Positions 1-9,642 of a stretch of 64,000 nucleotides of DNA are shown here, in pieces. Position 1 is the first letter of the stretch, and each line of letters opens with the position of its first letter. Source of the DNA: Subtercola boreus (lineage in GTDB: Bacteria > Actinomycetota > Actinomycetes > Actinomycetales > Microbacteriaceae); contig NZ_NBXB01000001.1 of NCBI RefSeq assembly GCF_003399635.1, positions 33,129-97,128 of the forward strand. Reading direction: 5' to 3'. The translations under genes were made by a program, and so were the position numbers. The notes under the pieces were generated by a model that worked only from the letters and a program-made list of their open reading frames with translations, was not told where the DNA came from and did not search any database.

Positions 1-17
1 TTGATAATGATTGTCAA
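1..17. promoter_or_regulatory. Fur-family (Zur/Fur-like) operator palindrome
   Basis: The first 17 bases, TTGATAATGATTGTCAA, form an 8-1-8 inverted repeat with 7 of 8 pairs matching. The inner 15 bases have the 7-1-7 layout known for Fur and Zur boxes. It lies just past the stop codon of the E2 gene, so it more likely controls a gene beyond the left edge. Which metal regulator binds is inference; actinobacterial Zur boxes look like this. Confidence 0.45.
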
Positions 18-44
18 AAGCAATAACGAGCCGAGAGAACAGCG

Positions 45-1496
45 TCAGTCGAGCAGCAGCGCGGGTTCCTCGACGATCGCCGCGACATCCGCGAGGAATC
101 GGCTCGCCACGTCGCCATCCACCACACGGTGGTCGAAACTCGCACCCAGCGTCGTGACGAACCGGGGGCGCACCTCGCCGTCAACGACCCAGGGCTTCTG
201 CTTGATCGTGCCGAGGGCGACGATGGCCACCTCGCCCGGATTGAGGATCGGCGTGCCGGTGTCCATGCCGAAGACGCCGATGTTCGTGATCGTGATCGTT
301 CCATTGGCCATGTCGGCCGGGCTCGTCCGACCCTCTCGCGCCGTCAGAGTGAGGTTCTCGAGCGCGATCGCGAGCTCCCGGAGCGTCATCGACTGCGCCT
401 CTTTGACGTTCGGCACCAGCAGGCCCCGGGGAGTGGCCGCAGCGATGCCGAGGTTCACGTAGTTGCGCACGATGATCTCCGTGTCGGTCCACGCCGAGTT
501 GACCATGGGGTTCCGCCGGACCGCCCAGATGATCGCCTTGGCGAGGATGAGCAGGGGAGACACGCGCACGCCCACGAAGTCGGCGGAGTCCTTCAGCCGC
601 TTCACGAACTCCATCGTGCGGGAGGCGTCCACATCCACGAACAGACCCACGTGCGGGGCGGTGAAGGCACTCGAGACCATCGCTTTGGCGATCTGTTTGC
701 GCACGCCCTTGACGGGGATGCGCTCCTCGCGCTCATCCGCCCACTGGGGGGTCTCGATGTTGTGGAAGACCTTCGCCTGGGAGGCATGCCTGATCACGTC
801 GTCGCGTGTGATATCGCCGATCAGGCCCGTGGGCGTGACCTCGTTGAGGTTCACGTCGAGGTCTTTGGCGAGCTTGCGGATCGGCGGCTTGGCGATCACC
901 GGCAGGCCCGTCACCGCGGGTGAGGAGTGCCCGACGGGCCGGGTGGCCACAGGTGCGGCGCCGGTCGCGGCAGGCGTCGGGGCAGACGGGGCAGCCGCGG
1001 CAGCAGCCGGTGCGGCAACCGCTCGGGAAGCCGGCGTGCCCGCCGTGGGTGCCGAAGCGCTGCGGGGCCGACGGCGGCTGGTGACATGGCCCTTGATGCC
1101 GTAACCCACCAGCACCGCTCCCGCGGACTCCTCGGGCTCCGCAGGCGCCGCGGGCTCTGCCGACACCGCGGGCTCTGCCGACACCACGGGCGTGACCTCG
1201 GCGACGACTTGCTGCGGGCTGGCACCAGCACCGGCGCCGACACCAGTACTGGCACCGCTGCCCGTGACCCGGATGATCGGGGTACCGACCTCGACGGTCA
1301 TCCCCTCGCTCACCATGAGCTCGCCCACGACACCCTCGAACGGAGACGGCAGCTCGACCAGCGACTTCGCCGTCTCGATCTCGACGATGACCTGGTTGAC
1401 CTCGATGGTGTCGCCGGCGGCCACCCGCCAGGAGACGATCTCTGCCTCGGTCAGGCCTTCGCCCACATCGGGCAGCCTGAACAGTGAATCACTCAC
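45..1496 (-). CDS. bkdC: Dihydrolipoamide acyltransferase, E2 component of a 2-oxoacid dehydrogenase (BkdC-like)
   Basis: E2 core enzyme that moves the acyl group from the E1 thiamine adduct through lipoyl-lysine to CoA, in the cytoplasm. Residues 3-78 are a lipoyl domain with the lipoyl lysine K44 in ETAKS. A long Ala/Pro linker follows (about 85-200), then a peripheral subunit-binding domain (about 202-238) and the acyltransferase domain, ending with the DHRVVDG catalytic motif (H456, D460). The GTG start has an AGGAG Shine-Dalgarno. It is the last visible gene of pat-bkdA-bkdB-bkdC; no E3 is in view. Only one lipoyl domain is present. Branched-chain oxoacids are the likely substrates, feeding iso/anteiso fatty acid primers, but pyruvate cannot be excluded from sequence. 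Confidence 0.9.
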   Translation of the reverse strand: MSDSLFRLPDVGEGLTEAEIVSWRVAAGDTIEVNQVIVEIETAKSLVELPSPFEGVVGELMVSEGMTVEVGTPIIRVTGSGASTGVGAGAGASPQQVVAEVTPVVSAEPAVSAEPAAPAEPEESAGAVLVGYGIKGHVTSRRRPRSASAPTAGTPASRAVAAPAAAAAAPSAPTPAATGAAPVATRPVGHSSPAVTGLPVIAKPPIRKLAKDLDVNLNEVTPTGLIGDITRDDVIRHASQAKVFHNIETPQWADEREERIPVKGVRKQIAKAMVSSAFTAPHVGLFVDVDASRTMEFVKRLKDSADFVGVRVSPLLILAKAIIWAVRRNPMVNSAWTDTEIIVRNYVNLGIAAATPRGLLVPNVKEAQSMTLRELAIALENLTLTAREGRTSPADMANGTITITNIGVFGMDTGTPILNPGEVAIVALGTIKQKPWVVDGEVRPRFVTTLGASFDHRVVDGDVASRFLADVAAIVEEPALLLD

Positions 1497-1568
1497 GGGA
1501 ACTCCTGGGATCGACGGGGTGGATGGTGGACGGAGGGATGACCGGCGGGTGAACCGGAGCGGCTGGGG

Positions 1569-2555
1569 TCAGAACGCGAGCGCCCGGTCGACTGCCTCGA
1601 GCACCCTGTCGGCGTCGGGGAGGTAGAACGACTCGATCTTCGACGCCGGATAGGGGGTGTCGAAGCCCGACACCCGGAGCACCGGTGACTCGAGCGAGTA
1701 GAAGGCCCGTTCGGCCACGGTCGCGGCGATCTCTGAGCCCACGCTCGCGAAGCCGGTGGCCTCCTGGCAGACGACCAGCCGACCGGTCTTCTCGACCGAC
1801 CTGAGGATCGGGCCGTAGTCGACAGGGCTCAGCGAGCGAAGATCGAGCACCTCGATGCTGATGCCCTCATCCGCGGCGACCTGCGCGGCCTGGAGGAGGT
1901 TGGCGACCATCGCGCCGTGGCCGATCACCGTCACATCGGTGCCTGTGCGAACCACGCGGGTCGAGTGCAGGGGCGCCGCACTCAGGGCGAAGTCGACAGG
2001 CCCCTTCGGCCAGTAACGACTTTTCGGCTCGAAGAACATCACCGGGTCGTTCGAGGCGATGGCCTCCTGGATCATCCAGTAGCCGTCGTTCGGTGTGCTC
2101 GGGCTCACTACGCGAAGGCCGGCCGTGTGAGCGAAGTACGCCTCGGGGCTCTCCTGGTGGTGTTCGACCGCGCCGATGTGCCCGCCGTAGGGCACGCGGA
2201 TCACCACGGGCATCGGCACCGCGCCCGCCGTCCGCGCCGTGAACTTGGCCAGTTGGCTGGTGATCTGGTCGAAGGCCGGGTAGATGAATCCGTCGAACTG
2301 GATCTCGCAGACCGGTCGGTATCCGCGCATCGCGAGGCCGATCGCCGAGCCGACGATACCGGACTCGGCGAGAGGCGTGTCGATGACCCGATTCGTGCCG
2401 AACTCGGCCTGCAGGCCCTCGGTGACCCGGAAGACACCACCGAGCGTGCCGATGTCCTCACCCATCAGGAGCACGCGGTCATCTGCTGCCAGCGCAGCCC
2501 GCAGGCCCGCGTTCAACGCCTTCGCGAGGGGGAGTTCTTCTGTTGCCGCTACCAT
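1569..2555 (-). CDS. bkdB: 2-oxoacid dehydrogenase E1 beta subunit (BkdB-like)
   Basis: Beta subunit of the thiamine-diphosphate-dependent E1 decarboxylase. At 328 residues it has the standard length: a pyrimidine-binding transketolase-like N-terminal half (GEDIGTLGGVF, then DTPLAESGIVGSAIGLAMRG) and a transketolase C-terminal domain from about residue 195. Its ATG shares one base with the stop of the alpha subunit gene (TGATG), so the two subunits are translationally coupled for 1:1 assembly. Closest in character to the BkdB/PdhB subunits of actinobacterial branched-chain oxoacid dehydrogenases. Confidence 0.92.
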   Translation of the reverse strand: MVAATEELPLAKALNAGLRAALAADDRVLLMGEDIGTLGGVFRVTEGLQAEFGTNRVIDTPLAESGIVGSAIGLAMRGYRPVCEIQFDGFIYPAFDQITSQLAKFTARTAGAVPMPVVIRVPYGGHIGAVEHHQESPEAYFAHTAGLRVVSPSTPNDGYWMIQEAIASNDPVMFFEPKSRYWPKGPVDFALSAAPLHSTRVVRTGTDVTVIGHGAMVANLLQAAQVAADEGISIEVLDLRSLSPVDYGPILRSVEKTGRLVVCQEATGFASVGSEIAATVAERAFYSLESPVLRVSGFDTPYPASKIESFYLPDADRVLEAVDRALAF

Positions 2556-3715
2556 CAGGCGCCTTCCGCAAGCGAGGACTCATAGGCCTGGAGCCAGGCC
2601 TTCTGTTCATCGATGACCGGGTGGGCTTCCGAATAGGCGTTGTCGAAGATCGTCGAGAGCGGGGGGGCGCCGAGCTCGAGCGTGCGACGACGGAGGTCGG
2701 CAGAGAAGTCCTCCGCCTGCGTGTGCACCTCGTCGAAGAACGCATCGTCGGCCCCCTGCGAACGCAGGTAGGTCTCGAACCGGATGATCGGATCCCTCGC
2801 CACCCAGTACGCCAGTTGCTCGGGCGTCTGGTACCTGGTCGGGTCGTCGGAGGTCGTGTGCGCGCCGATCCGGTAGGTCAGCGCCTCGATGAGCTGCGGG
2901 CCGCCGCCGGCTCGAGCATCGTCGAGGTGCTTTCTCGAGGCCGCGTAGCTCGCGAGCACGTCGTTGCCGTCGATCTGCACGCTCGGGATGCCGAAACCCT
3001 GGGCACGGAGGTAGAGCGGAGTGCGCGATTGGGTGGTGACCGGGACCGAGATCGCCCAGTGGTTGTTCTGGAGGAAGAACACCTGGGGGTTCTGGCCGCT
3101 TGCCGAGAAGACGAACGCCTCGCTCACGTCACCCTGGCTCGTGGCCCCGTCGCCGAAGTATGCCATCACGGCTATATCCGACTCGGCGTTGCCCGTCGCA
3201 TATGCCCCGTCGAACCGGACACCGGTGGCGTACCCAGTCGCGTGCAGGGTCTGGGAACCGATCACGAGGCAGTAGTTGCGGAAGTTGCCGTTGGCGGGAT
3301 CGGTGGCATCCCATCCACCCATGCTCACACCGCGCATCACCTTCACGATGTCGACGATGTCGACTCCGCGCACCAGCGCCACCGCGTGCTCGCGGTAGCT
3401 CGGAAAGATGACGTCCTGCGCGCGGGCGGCACGTGCAGAGCCGACCTGCGCGGCCTCCTGGCCGTGGCTCGGTGGCCAGAGGCCCATCTGCCCCTGGCGC
3501 TGGAGGTTGGTGCACTCCTCGTCGAAGCGCCTTGTCACCGCCATGTCTGTGTAGAAGCGGCGGTGATCCGCTTCATCCAGCTCCTGCAAGTAGGGGAGGT
3601 ACTCCTCAGCCGCCTCGTTCGGGGCGAATTCGCCATCGATCGAGAGGAACTGTACGGCTGGCGAAACTTCTGCCACGTGGCTTACCTCGTGCTTCTGTGT
3701 TGGGGCCAGCTTCAC
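2555..3715 (-). CDS. bkdA: 2-oxoacid dehydrogenase E1 alpha subunit (BkdA-like)
   Basis: Alpha subunit of E1, carrying the thiamine diphosphate pyrophosphate-binding motif GDG...NN ([14 protein letters not shown] to FFLQNN). 386 residues, with the first ~40 as a non-conserved leader. The GTG start overlaps the stop of the upstream aminotransferase gene by 4 bp (GTGA), which favours this start by coupling. The Mycobacterium BkdA type is the best match in my judgement ([16 protein letters not shown] region). Operon order is pat-bkdA-bkdB-bkdC. Pyruvate dehydrogenase alpha is the alternative name in many annotations. Confidence 0.9.
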   Translation of the reverse strand: MKLAPTQKHEVSHVAEVSPAVQFLSIDGEFAPNEAAEEYLPYLQELDEADHRRFYTDMAVTRRFDEECTNLQRQGQMGLWPPSHGQEAAQVGSARAARAQDVIFPSYREHAVALVRGVDIVDIVKVMRGVSMGGWDATDPANGNFRNYCLVIGSQTLHATGYATGVRFDGAYATGNAESDIAVMAYFGDGATSQGDVSEAFVFSASGQNPQVFFLQNNHWAISVPVTTQSRTPLYLRAQGFGIPSVQIDGNDVLASYAASRKHLDDARAGGGPQLIEALTYRIGAHTTSDDPTRYQTPEQLAYWVARDPIIRFETYLRSQGADDAFFDEVHTQAEDFSADLRRRTLELGAPPLSTIFDNAYSEAHPVIDEQKAWLQAYESSLAEGA

Positions 3716-4818
3716 AGTATCGGCTGGGCGACGGGCTGGTTTGAGAGGAAATCCACAATCTCTTGGGTCGATGCCAAGAGTTTGTCTACAGATTCCGACT
3801 CCCCGATGGAGATGCGGATGCCCTCCGGCGAGAAGGGTCTCGCCATGATGCCGTGGCTGAGGAGGATGGCCGCTGCAGCATCCGTGTTCTCGCCGGTCGA
3901 CAGCCAGACGAAGTTGCCCTGCGGTTCGGGCACCGTCCAGCCCTGAGCCAGGAGGCCATTCCAGATGGTCGTGCGGAGCTTCGCGATGTGCCCGACACGC
4001 TCGAGCAGCTCGGCCTCCTGATCGAGCGAGGCCATTGCGGCACGCTGGGCCTGGTGCGTCACCGCAAGAGGGATGCTCGCACTCCGGGCCGCATCGATCA
4101 CCGGCACAGGGCCGATCCCGTAGCCGATACGCAGCCCCGCGAGCCCGTAAGCCTTCGAGAAGGTGCGGAGCACCACCAGGTTCGGATAGCGCGAGAGAAG
4201 AGGTATGCCACTCACGGCATCGGGGTCCGTCACGAATTCGGCATATGCCTCATCGAGAATGACCAGCAGGTCGGTCGGCACCTGCGCCATGAAATCGGCG
4301 AACTCACGGTTCGTGACGATCGTGCTGGTGGGATTGTTCGGCGTACAGACGATGACGAGGCGTGTGCGTTCAGTGATCGCCCTAGCCATAGCGGGGAGGT
4401 CGTGCCCGTGATCGGCCCGGTTGGGCACTTTCACACTGGTGGCACCGCTCATCACGGGCAGAAGTGGGTAGGCCTCGAACGAGCGCCAGGAGTACACCAC
4501 CTCGTCGCCGACCCCGGCCGCCGCGATCACGAGCTGCGCGAGAAGCGACACCGAACCCGCACCGATGATGACCTGCTCAGAGCTGACACCGAACCTCTCG
4601 GCGAGCCGAGCGGAGAGTTCGGGCGCGTGACCGTTCGGGTAGCGGTGCAGCACCTCCGAGGCATCCTGGACCGCCCTCAGAACACCCGGAAGGGGTGGGA
4701 ACGGATTCTCGTTGGCCGACAGCTTGAAGCCGCCCTCGACCGCCTTCCCCTGTCGGTAGGCCGGCAGCGCGACGATCTCCGGGCGCAGCTTGACGGGGGA
4801 AGTCTGGGGTACATCCAT
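3712..4818 (-). CDS. pat: Aromatic/histidinol-phosphate aminotransferase (Pat/HisC family)
   Basis: PLP-dependent fold-type I transaminase of the HisC/Pat group (368 residues from ATG 4818). The Schiff-base lysine is K222 in [21 protein letters not shown] and DEAYAEF carry other cofactor contacts. WRSFEAYP and [13 protein letters not shown] look more like actinobacterial Pat (phenylalanine/aromatic aminotransferase, formerly HisC2) than the his-operon HisC, and no his genes are near. A -10-like TAAACT ends 6 nt before ATG 4818, so I chose it as a leaderless start over GTG 4824. It heads the operon with the 2-oxoacid dehydrogenase. Substrate is inference. Confidence 0.82.
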   Translation of the reverse strand: MDVPQTSPVKLRPEIVALPAYRQGKAVEGGFKLSANENPFPPLPGVLRAVQDASEVLHRYPNGHAPELSARLAERFGVSSEQVIIGAGSVSLLAQLVIAAAGVGDEVVYSWRSFEAYPLLPVMSGATSVKVPNRADHGHDLPAMARAITERTRLVIVCTPNNPTSTIVTNREFADFMAQVPTDLLVILDEAYAEFVTDPDAVSGIPLLSRYPNLVVLRTFSKAYGLAGLRIGYGIGPVPVIDAARSASIPLAVTHQAQRAAMASLDQEAELLERVGHIAKLRTTIWNGLLAQGWTVPEPQGNFVWLSTGENTDAAAAILLSHGIMARPFSPEGIRISIGESESVDKLLASTQEIVDFLSNQPVAQPIL

Positions 4819-4824
4819 GGGCAC

Positions 4825-4830
4825 AGTTTA
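4825..4830 (-). promoter_or_regulatory. -10 element of pat, leaderless geometry
   Basis: On the minus strand TAAACT is followed by 6 nt (GTGCCC) and then ATG 4818, with no Shine-Dalgarno. The transcript would start at or next to the start codon. Confidence 0.4.
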
Positions 4831-4943
4831 TGGGTTCCACCTGTCATGACCTCCCGTTCCCCCCAACGGAGGATTTCTGTGCTCAGCCGTGCATTGTCAA
4901 GGTGTTGCCGGTTCTCAGCCGGATGAGCTTCACTTGATGAATC

Positions 4944-7223
4944 ATGGAACTTGAACAGGCACTTGCACGACTGAACGAGACACCGTTCATCCTCGATGTG
5001 CTGAGATCGGCCGATGTTCTTGCCGATGCCGTCGATCGGTTCGGCGCCGACTCCGTACCGACGCTCATGTCGCTCATCGCCGATGACTCGGATGCCCTCA
5101 CGTCGATCGCCGCAGTCCATGCTCTGGCCCGTATCTACGACGACGAGGCGGAGTTCGCCCTCTCGGAACTGCTCTCCTCAGACCGGGCGTACCTCCGCGA
5201 GCACGCGGCCTGGGCCTTCTGGACCCGCCTGCCCCGCCTCGACGCCGTCTCCCGACTCGTCGGGGGAGTGATCGGCGGAGGGTTCACAGGTGCCTTGGCG
5301 GAGCGCACCCTGCAGCAGTGGGCCCTCACCACACCCGACCACATCGCCCTGGCTCTCGAGGGGGCGCTGGCCAGCGAGGAACGGCCCGCGCCGCGCGCAC
5401 GTCTGGCGGAGACGCTCGGGCTGATCCCGGGCCCCGTAGCCGGTCGCGCCCTGTGCGTTCTCGCCGCCGACGCCGGTGAGAACGAGCTCGTGCGTGTCGC
5501 CGCCATGGCGGCGCTCGGCGACCGGTCGGTGGATGCCCGTGCCCGCGCAGTGGTGCAGGAGTTCGCCGAGCAGAAGGGGCTCCTCGGGGATGTTGCGCGT
5601 CTTGCCGCCTACGACATCGACCTCTCCCTGAACCCGGCCGGCCCCCTGCCCGGCGGCTTCCGCACGGCAGCCGCAGAGCGCCCCGGCCGACAGCGCGGGC
5701 TGACCGTCGCCCAGCTCTTCCTGCACGCCGACATCGACAGGGGTCTCACGCGGGCCGGAGCCGGTGACAACGGCGGAATCGCCACTCTCCTCGTGCGACT
5801 CGGGGACTCCCTGCTCGCCGAGCCGGGGATAGACAGGGTCATCACGCTCTCCAGGGGCAGCGCTGCTGCCTCACTGGCCGCGCTGCCGGGCGAGCACACG
5901 TGGCTCTCAGAAGCGCCGGAGGAGAGCCACGAGCGTCACATCCTCGCGCCCGTTCCTCTGCTTGCCGAGGCGACGTCGACCGCGAGCGCCTGGCCCACCC
6001 GCGTCGCTGCCGAACGGGGCATCCGGCGAGCCCTGCTCGCCCTTGGTCCCGTCGACGTTCTGCACCTCCGGATGGCGGACGTCGGCAGCATGGCGGCCGC
6101 CACGGTCGCCTCCCGGCTCGGTATCCCTGTGGTGTTCACCCTCGCGCCCGATCCGCACGGCGTCATCCATGCCCTTGACATGGCCGGCACGCTCACCCGC
6201 GAGTCGTTCGGCGTCGTCGACGAGCACGAGCACTACTGGTTCCGAACGCGTCTCGTGCAGCGGCTGGCCGGCCAGGCCGGCCACACGGTGCTGTTCCCGC
6301 GGCCCGAGCTGCGGAACGACCTCCGAGAGCTGCTCGGCATCGACATCGATGACGACCCCGGGCGGTTCACGGTGGTGCCCGAGGGCATCGACGTCTCCGT
6401 GATCGAAGCGGCGCTCATCGAGGCCGAGGAGCGACCAGCGTCGGGCACTGAGGGTCCTGCGGAAGTGGCAGGCCCGTACTCCGCGACCGCGGCCTTCGAC
6501 CTCCTCGACGAACTGGTGCGCGCCCTGCCGCCCCACCGCCACGGTCTGCCGCTCGCCATCACCGTCGGCCGGCTGCACCACGTCAAGGGGATGGCCACCA
6601 TCGTCGAAGCGTGGGCAGCGGATCCGGCGCTCCGAGAGGCGAGCAATCTCGTTCTCGTGGGCGGCGATCTCGCGAACCCGTCGGCCGACGAACAGGGCCA
6701 GCTCGACCGGATCGAGCGCACCCTGCTCGAACACCCGGCCGCCCGCGACGGGCTCATCCTCGCCGGCCACCGCCCCAATGACGTCGTCGCACGGTGGCTC
6801 GGTGCGACGCGCTTCGGGAGCGCACGCGACGGGCACCAGCCCGCTCGGCCCCTCATCGCTGCGCACGGTGTGTATGTCTGCGGCAGCCTGAAGGAGGAGT
6901 TCGGCATCGCCCTGCTCGAAGCCCTCGCCGCCGGCCTGGTTGTCATCGCGCCGAACGGGGGAGGCCCCGCCACGTACATCGATGACGGTGTCACCGGGTT
7001 CCTGGTGGACACGCGGGCGCCGGCCGGCATCCGCAACGGCCTCCGCAACGCCTTCGAGCTCGCCGCCGCTCCGGACGACGCCGACAGCGACAGAGTCAGC
7101 CGTGCCCAGAACCTGGTGCACGCCGAGTTCACCGTGAGCGCGATGGCCCACGCCCTCACGGCCGTCTACAGTGACGTCGCCGGCCGCTCGAGCGAGCCCG
7201 TGCAGACGGAGTACGCCCAGTGA
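4944..7223 (+). CDS. HEAT-repeat domain fused to a GT4-like glycosyltransferase
   Basis: 759-residue two-part protein. Residues 1-235 are alpha-helical repeats of HEAT type (SVPTLMSLIADDSDALTSIA; ELVRVAAMAALGDRSVDARA). From about 250 there is a GT-B glycosyltransferase: LTVAQLFLHADIDRGLTRAGAGDNGGIA is the N-lobe sugar/acceptor loop, VGRLHHVKGMATIVEAW starts the C-lobe, and EEFGIALLEALAAG is the E-x7-E nucleotide-sugar motif. No signal peptide or membrane segment. No clear Shine-Dalgarno before ATG 4944. It overlaps the next glycosyltransferase by 4 bp, so both probably act in one pathway. Donor, acceptor and product are unknown. HEAT repeats usually bind proteins, so a scaffold role is possible. 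Confidence 0.75.
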   Translation: MELEQALARLNETPFILDVLRSADVLADAVDRFGADSVPTLMSLIADDSDALTSIAAVHALARIYDDEAEFALSELLSSDRAYLREHAAWAFWTRLPRLDAVSRLVGGVIGGGFTGALAERTLQQWALTTPDHIALALEGALASEERPAPRARLAETLGLIPGPVAGRALCVLAADAGENELVRVAAMAALGDRSVDARARAVVQEFAEQKGLLGDVARLAAYDIDLSLNPAGPLPGGFRTAAAERPGRQRGLTVAQLFLHADIDRGLTRAGAGDNGGIATLLVRLGDSLLAEPGIDRVITLSRGSAAASLAALPGEHTWLSEAPEESHERHILAPVPLLAEATSTASAWPTRVAAERGIRRALLALGPVDVLHLRMADVGSMAAATVASRLGIPVVFTLAPDPHGVIHALDMAGTLTRESFGVVDEHEHYWFRTRLVQRLAGQAGHTVLFPRPELRNDLRELLGIDIDDDPGRFTVVPEGIDVSVIEAALIEAEERPASGTEGPAEVAGPYSATAAFDLLDELVRALPPHRHGLPLAITVGRLHHVKGMATIVEAWAADPALREASNLVLVGGDLANPSADEQGQLDRIERTLLEHPAARDGLILAGHRPNDVVARWLGATRFGSARDGHQPARPLIAAHGVYVCGSLKEEFGIALLEALAAGLVVIAPNGGGPATYIDDGVTGFLVDTRAPAGIRNGLRNAFELAAAPDDADSDRVSRAQNLVHAEFTVSAMAHALTAVYSDVAGRSSEPVQTEYAQ

Positions 7224-8572
7224 CCGTGCTTGTCATCAGCCCGGACTACGCCTCGCACCTTCTGCCCCTTGCCACCCTTGCCACCGCCTGGCGGGAGCGC
7301 GGCGAGGAGGTGGTCGTGGCGACCGGGCCGGCCACCTCATCCATCGTGTCGGACTTCGGGTTCTCACGGGTCAACCTCCAACTGGGCCGGGGGTCCAACC
7401 CCGGTGTCATTCGTGCGGAAGACCAGCCGGTCGGCGAAGACGAAGCCCTGCGAGGCTTCTTCGACGCCACGCGCTCCGGCATGATCGAGACCCTCCGTTT
7501 CCAGGCCGAGGGCCGCAGCAGTGACCTGTTGTACAAACCTGTGGAGAAAGCTCGCGAAGTGCTCGCTGTGGTGGAGAAGACGCAGCCGAACCAGATCCTC
7601 GTCGATCACCTCGCGTTCGGAGCGCGACTCGGGTTGGACGCCGCCGGTCTGACCTACGGAGACGTCGTGCTCGGGCATCCGAGTGCCCTCCCGATCGGCG
7701 AGGAGGTGTACGGCCACCCGCCCTTCTGGCCCGCGGCCTTCACGCCGTCAGCGCAGGAGCTCGGAGAACTCCGCACGCTGAATGAGAGGATCCGCGATCG
7801 ATTCACAGCCGAGTGGAATGCAGCCCTCGCCATTTTGAATCCGGATGCCCGACCCACGACCGACGCGTTCGCCGAGCACGGCGACCTGCTGATGCTGAAC
7901 TACCCCGAAGCGCTCCATCCCCCGCACCGCACCGCCGACCTGCCGCGGCATGTGTTCCTCGGGTCAGCCGTGCGCACCGAGCCCGCCGACCAGGAGGTCG
8001 AGACGTGGCTCGCCGCCAGCGACCGACCCGTCGTCTATGTGAGCTTCGGCAGCTTCCTCTCGGTACGCTCCGACGTGCTCCGGCGGGTCGCGGATGCCCT
8101 GCAGTCGCTCGACGTGAGGGTCGCCCTGGCGACTGGGTCCTCGGATCCCGCCGCCTTCGCCGGCGTTCCCGCCGACTGGCTCGTGCGGGGCTTCCTGCCC
8201 CAGGTGACCCTGCTCGAACGAGCCAGTCTGATCGTCACCCATGGGGGCAACAACAGCGTGACAGAGGCTGCGACGGCGGGCGTCCCCCAGCTCGTGCTGC
8301 CCTTCAGCACCGACCAGTTCGCCGGGGCGGCCGGTGTCGTCGACGCCGGGATCGGGATCGCACTCGACCCGAACACGGCCAGCGTGGCCGAGCTGCGTGC
8401 GGCGAGCATCCGCCTGCTGGGGGATACCAGCGATGAAGCCCAGTCCGCACAGTCGCGTGCCCGGGCCCTCGGCGAGCAGCTCCGCGCCTGGCCCGGCCCC
8501 CAGCGGGCTTACGACTTCCTCGCGTCGCAGGGCACGCCGCACGCACGACCGGCTACCGCACCCCGGCATTAG
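7220..8572 (+). CDS. UGT/MGT-type glycosyltransferase (GT1 family)
   Basis: 450-residue GT-B enzyme of the UDP-glycosyltransferase/macrolide glycosyltransferase type. The N-lobe begins VLVISPDYASHLLPLATLATAW. The C-lobe has VVYVSFGSFLS and the donor-binding signature FLPQVTLLERASLIVTHGG followed by NNSVTEAATAGVPQLVLPF. Such enzymes glycosylate lipids or small molecules. GTG 7220 overlaps the previous stop codon (GTGA), indicating coupling to the HEAT-glycosyltransferase. No acceptor-biosynthesis gene is adjacent, so the substrate is unknown. Confidence 0.8.
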   Translation: MTVLVISPDYASHLLPLATLATAWRERGEEVVVATGPATSSIVSDFGFSRVNLQLGRGSNPGVIRAEDQPVGEDEALRGFFDATRSGMIETLRFQAEGRSSDLLYKPVEKAREVLAVVEKTQPNQILVDHLAFGARLGLDAAGLTYGDVVLGHPSALPIGEEVYGHPPFWPAAFTPSAQELGELRTLNERIRDRFTAEWNAALAILNPDARPTTDAFAEHGDLLMLNYPEALHPPHRTADLPRHVFLGSAVRTEPADQEVETWLAASDRPVVYVSFGSFLSVRSDVLRRVADALQSLDVRVALATGSSDPAAFAGVPADWLVRGFLPQVTLLERASLIVTHGGNNSVTEAATAGVPQLVLPFSTDQFAGAAGVVDAGIGIALDPNTASVAELRAASIRLLGDTSDEAQSAQSRARALGEQLRAWPGPQRAYDFLASQGTPHARPATAPRH

Positions 8573-8576
8573 CTGG

Positions 8577-8582
8577 GATAGT
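8577..8582 (+). promoter_or_regulatory. -10 element of the four-TM membrane protein gene, leaderless geometry
   Basis: GATAGT followed by 7 nt and ATG 8590. This favours ATG 8590 over the in-frame GTG at 8581, which lies inside the -10 element. Confidence 0.4.
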
Positions 8583-8589
8583 GGGGGGC

Positions 8590-9000
8590 ATGCGCAGATT
8601 CCTCGTCTCCCTGGTCGCGAATGCCATCGCCCTCTGGGCCACCGTGCAGATCGTCGGGGGAGTGAATCTCGTCGCCTACGACACCGGTGTCCTCGCCGCG
8701 ATCCTCTCGTACCTCTTCGTCGCTCTCATCTTCGGGATCGTCAACGGCATCATCGGCACCGCGATCAGGGTCGTGGCGTTCCCGCTCTACATCCTGAGCC
8801 TCGGCCTCATCTCGCTGGTCGTCAACGCCGTGCTGTTGCTGCTGGCGGGCTGGATCACCAGTCTCTTCGGGTTCGGTCTCGAGGTCGACGGGTTCTGGTG
8901 GGCTGTGCTCGGCGCCCTGGTGCTCGCCGTGCTCTCCGCCATCATCGGCGCGATCCTCAAGGCGATCTTCCGCGTCGGCCGGGGCGCCAACCGAGCCTGA
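8590..9000 (+). CDS. Phage-holin-4_2/YvlD-like integral membrane protein
   Basis: 136 residues, nearly all membrane. Four hydrophobic helices are visible: about 5-25, 33-55, 62-90 and 100-128, with short basic ends (MRRF at the start, KAIFRVGRGANRA at the end). The pattern fits the DUF360/Phage_holin_4_2 family (YvlD), which despite its name is a chromosomal membrane protein and not evidence of a prophage. Function is not established. It lies alone between the glycosyltransferase pair and the phosphatase gene. Confidence 0.75.
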   Translation: MRRFLVSLVANAIALWATVQIVGGVNLVAYDTGVLAAILSYLFVALIFGIVNGIIGTAIRVVAFPLYILSLGLISLVVNAVLLLLAGWITSLFGFGLEVDGFWWAVLGALVLAVLSAIIGAILKAIFRVGRGANRA

Positions 9001-9039
9001 ACCCCTGCCCAGCCGCCACACCGGGCAGCGCCCGGCTGA

Positions 9040-9045
9040 GACAAT
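9040..9045 (+). promoter_or_regulatory. -10 element of the tyrosine phosphatase gene, leaderless geometry
   Basis: GACAAT followed by 6 nt and ATG 9052, with no Shine-Dalgarno. Confidence 0.35.
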
Positions 9046-9051
9046 GGACAT

Positions 9052-9642
9052 ATGCCCGCCGACACCGCACCGCGACCCGACGGAGTGTTCCGCGTCTGCA
9101 TGGTCTGCACCGGCAACATCTGCCGCTCCCCGATGGCCGAAGTGGTGCTGCGCGACCTCGTTCTGAAGAGCGGGCTGGATGATCGGATCGTCGTCTCCTC
9201 GGCCGGAACCGGCGACTGGCACGTGGGTGAACAGGCCGACCCGCGCACTCTCGCCTCTCTGACCGAGCACGGCTACGACGGTCAGGCGCACCGGGCGCGC
9301 CAGTTCGATCCCAGCTGGTTCGAGGGGCTCGATCTCGTCGTGGTGCTCGACCGGAGCCACGAACGGGTCGTGAGGGACTGGGCCGACAACGACGCCGACC
9401 GCTCCAAGATCCGCCTGCTTGCCAGCTTCGACCCCGAAGCAGGCACACAACTCGACGTACCCGATCCGTACTATTCGAACGCCGCTCTCTTCGACCGAGT
9501 GCTCCTCACGATCGAGCGGTCGTGCCGCGCACTGTTCGCCCAGCTCGAGCCGGCGCTCCGCCACACCCCGCACACTTCGCCCACCCGACCGCCCACACCC
9601 GCCGCCGACGCGGCCGCAGCCCTCTTCGGAGTACAACCATGA
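9052..9642 (+). CDS. Low-molecular-weight protein-tyrosine phosphatase
   Basis: Cytoplasmic phosphatase of the LMW-PTP family. The P-loop CTGNICRS holds the nucleophile C19 and R25 (C-x5-R), and the general-acid loop is seen in DVPDPYYSNAALF. The catalytic domain covers about residues 12-165; a Pro/Ala-rich tail of about 30 residues follows, giving 196 residues against a usual 150-165. The stop overlaps the purB start (ATGA). Phosphate-ester substrates (protein tyrosine or arginine) cannot be told from sequence. A tyrosine kinase partner is not in the window. Confidence 0.9.
   Translation: MPADTAPRPDGVFRVCMVCTGNICRSPMAEVVLRDLVLKSGLDDRIVVSSAGTGDWHVGEQADPRTLASLTEHGYDGQAHRARQFDPSWFEGLDLVVVLDRSHERVVRDWADNDADRSKIRLLASFDPEAGTQLDVPDPYYSNAALFDRVLLTIERSCRALFAQLEPALRHTPHTSPTRPPTPAADAAAALFGVQP

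Noticed and set aside
8590..9000. Phage-holin family name taken as a prophage remnant
   Set aside because: The gene is a lone four-helix chromosomal protein with no phage genes, integrase or att sites near it.
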